DNA from: Candidatus Zhuqueibacterota bacterium | GTDB taxonomy: Bacteria; SM23-31 | Direction of reading: 5' to 3' | Assembly: GCA_022562855.1 (NCBI GenBank) | Contig: JADFON010000073.1 | Coordinates: 1 to 7,713 of the forward strand | Length of the DNA: 7,713 bases | Shown here: in pieces, positions 6,489 to 7,713 of the stretch | Position numbering within the stretch: the stretch's first letter is position 1 | Layout of the letters: the number at the start of each line of letters is the position of its first letter | Notes under the pieces: model-generated | Database searches by the model: none | Told to the model about the DNA's origin: nothing | What the model saw: only the letters and a program-made list of their open reading frames with translations | Program-made: the position numbers and the translations under genes

Positions 6489-6517
6489 TTGATTCATAAG
6501 AATTTGTTCGTTATAAT
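6489..6517 (+). promoter_or_regulatory. sigma-70-type promoter of the 81-residue gene
   Basis: TTGATT (6489-6494), a 17-base spacer and a perfect TATAAT (6512-6517) sit upstream of the plus-strand gene, giving a start near 6524 and a leader of roughly 90 bases. This is the best promoter match in the window. The surrounding gap 6362-6615 is otherwise very A+T-rich, with a TTTTAATTAAAA palindrome at 6377-6388 and no gene I can support. Confidence 0.65.
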
Positions 6518-6603
6518 TGAAGTATTAATATAACCATCCGATAATAAGACAAACTGCTGTATGAACGATTCTTCAAATGGGAATATAAACATCTCATAGG
6601 TTC

Positions 6604-6610
6604 AAGGAGG
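6604..6610 (+). promoter_or_regulatory. Strong Shine-Dalgarno of the 81-residue gene
   Basis: AAGGAGG lies 5 bases before ATG 6616-6618. It fixes the start and is much stronger than the site of any other gene in the window. Confidence 0.8.
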
Positions 6611-6615
6611 AAGCT

Positions 6616-6861
6616 ATGGCGGAACGATTACTTCAAAACGTCGCTTCTATAAACGCCCAGCGAAATATTTTCATCATTCAAAATGCCATAACTAAAGCGG
6701 TTCAGCGGACAAACGTCAAATCCCGTGTGGTTTTTCAGAATATTATCAGGGAGATTACGACTGTTACGCCGCAAGATCTCGGTAATATGGCTGACCGTAT
6801 CAGTATTCGAAGTAATTCAGCTAAAACTCCGCAGGACCGGTTTTTCGATATGTTTGCTTAG
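6616..6861 (+). CDS. Unrecognised small basic protein, 81 residues
   Basis: I do not recognise this family. It is nevertheless a convincing gene: ATG with AAGGAGG five bases upstream, a TTGATT-17-TATAAT promoter about 100 bases before it, and an unbroken frame with ordinary mixed codon use. The product has no signal peptide, membrane segment or Cys. Arg and Lys (11) outnumber Asp and Glu (6), so it is basic. Residues about 3-31 look like an amphipathic helix (RLLQNVASINAQ, IFIIQNAITKAVQR). A second short helix may span 37-47, followed by the polar segment TVTPQDLGNMADR and a tail ending QDRFFDMFA. A small nucleic-acid-binding or adaptor role would fit the charge, but that is a guess. It is the only plus-strand gene, lies divergent from the sirtuin, and its TAG overlaps the miaA stop by 4 bases. 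Confidence 0.75.
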   Translation: MAERLLQNVASINAQRNIFIIQNAITKAVQRTNVKSRVVFQNIIREITTVTPQDLGNMADRISIRSNSAKTPQDRFFDMFA

Positions 6862-7713
6862 CTGATTTGATTTTCGATTATTGATAGTACGTTTCCTGCA
6901 GTATCTTCCATGTTATTGCCTGCGTTTACCCATGTTATGTTTTCCATTTTCCTGAACCAGGTCAACTGACGTTTAGCATAATTCCTGGTACTTTTCTTGA
7001 TCTCCTCAACCATATCGTCAAAGGTCAACTCCTTAGTCAAATAGCGAACGACTTCCCTATAGCCGAAGGTTTTTAACGCATTCAATTTAGTTGAGAATCT
7101 TTTTTCCCGCAAAGCTTTGACCTCTTCGATCAAACCCTTTTCTATCATTGCATCTACCCGGGAATTTATCAATTCATAAAGTTCTCTTCTTTCTCTCTGC
7201 AATCCAATTATTACCGGTGAAAAACCCCGAATTGCTTTTGCCTGCTTCCAATGTTGTGTCAGGGGTTTACCGGTCACAAGGTACACTTCAAGACCCCTTA
7301 TGATTCTCTGAGCGTCATTTGTTGAAATCTTTGACGCCAACTCGGGATCGGCACGTTTCAGTTCATTATATAGTTCTGATGTACCTTCTTTATCAGCCCT
7401 TTGTTGCAGTATTTTTTTTGTTTCAATATCCTTTTCATTTTCATCAAAAAATCCTTCTAAAATCGCTTTTAAATACAAACCCGAACCGCCCGCAACAATT
7501 GGAAGCCTATTGCATGATAAAATCTCCCCAATCGTTTTTCTGGCGTCCTTTCCAAATTGACCGGCTGTGTAATATTCATCGGGATTGAGAATACTGATAT
7601 AATGGTGTTTAACCTGTTTAAGGCTTTCAGGAGAGGGTTTATCTGTACCAATACTCATTTCGCGGTAGAATTGCCTGGAATCGGCAGAAATAATTTCACC
7701 ATTAATTTTTTTG
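6858..7713 (-). CDS. miaA: tRNA dimethylallyltransferase (5' end outside window)
   Basis: MiaA transfers a dimethylallyl group to the N6 of A37 in tRNAs reading UNN codons. The frame is open to the right edge and 284 residues are visible. ATG 7656-7658 is an internal Met, because the bases upstream encode EIISADSRQFYRE, a conserved MiaA motif continuing into MSIGTDKP. The N-terminal P-loop (about 20-30 residues) lies outside. Further motifs: DEYYTAGQF, PIVAGGSGLYLKAILEGFF, DAQRIIRGLEVYLVTGKPLT, FGYREVVRYL and the C-terminal TRNYAKRQLTWFRK. The visible length plus the missing part agrees with the usual 300-315 residues. The stop TAA (6858-6860) overlaps the TAG of the facing 81-residue gene, leaving no room for a terminator between them. 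Hfq, a frequent miaA neighbour elsewhere, is not next to it here. Confidence 0.96.
   Translation of the reverse strand, partial: KKINGEIISADSRQFYREMSIGTDKPSPESLKQVKHHYISILNPDEYYTAGQFGKDARKTIGEILSCNRLPIVAGGSGLYLKAILEGFFDENEKDIETKKILQQRADKEGTSELYNELKRADPELASKISTNDAQRIIRGLEVYLVTGKPLTQHWKQAKAIRGFSPVIIGLQRERRELYELINSRVDAMIEKGLIEEVKALREKRFSTKLNALKTFGYREVVRYLTKELTFDDMVEEIKKSTRNYAKRQLTWFRKMENITWVNAGNNMEDTAGNVLSIIENQIS

Noticed and set aside
6561-6599. Twelve-codon ATG-to-TAG frame in the leader of the 81-residue gene
   Set aside because: It lies between the promoter and the gene as a leader peptide would, but has no Shine-Dalgarno and no suggestive residue runs. A frame this short is expected by chance.
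1-7713. Mobile element, CRISPR, defence or biosynthetic cluster
   Set aside because: No transposase, integrase, phase-regular repeats or effector-type genes were found; apart from the orphan gene the content is housekeeping and envelope genes.

Overview
The window looks like an ordinary chromosomal stretch from an A+T-rich Gram-negative bacterium. Outer-envelope proteins are present (an RlpA-like DPBB protein and a lipobox-bearing TPR protein). The residues after the TPR lipobox cysteine (CAYYNVYYNAQKAYDEA) resemble TPR lipoproteins of the Marinimicrobia/Calditrichota/Ignavibacteria side of the FCB group. Three good promoter candidates are of the TTGAxx-17-TATAwT (sigma-70) type. The taxonomic placement is an inference from style, not from a marker gene.

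Layout, left to right. All genes except one lie on the minus strand. (1) 1-569: Crp/Fnr-like cyclic-nucleotide-binding protein, running off the left edge, with its own promoter at 624-652. (2) 753-3020: a tight cluster transcribed pyrK > pyrD > rlpA, with a 1-base gap and then a 4-base ATGA overlap. It has a promoter at 3121-3149 and a hairpin plus T-run directly against the annotated pyrK start. (3) 3217-5606: one large TPR lipoprotein gene with a TonB-C-like end, broken into two reading frames by a shift somewhere in 4554-4656. (4) 5621-6361: a class III sirtuin deacylase, 14 bases upstream of the TPR gene and probably co-transcribed with it. (5) 6616-6861, plus strand: an unrecognised basic 81-residue protein with the best promoter and the best Shine-Dalgarno site in the window. 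(6) 6858-7713: miaA, convergent with gene 5 and overlapping it by 4 bases, running off the right edge.

Most genes are housekeeping: pyrimidine synthesis (pyrK/pyrD, electron transfer to NAD and dihydroorotate oxidation), tRNA i6A37 modification (miaA), protein deacylation (sirtuin) and cell-wall/envelope functions (rlpA, TPR lipoprotein). I see no mobile element, CRISPR array, defence system, tRNA or rRNA. The points that deserve a second look are the frameshifted TPR/TonB-C gene, the possible transcription attenuator in the pyrK leader, and the orphan 81-residue gene that collides with miaA.
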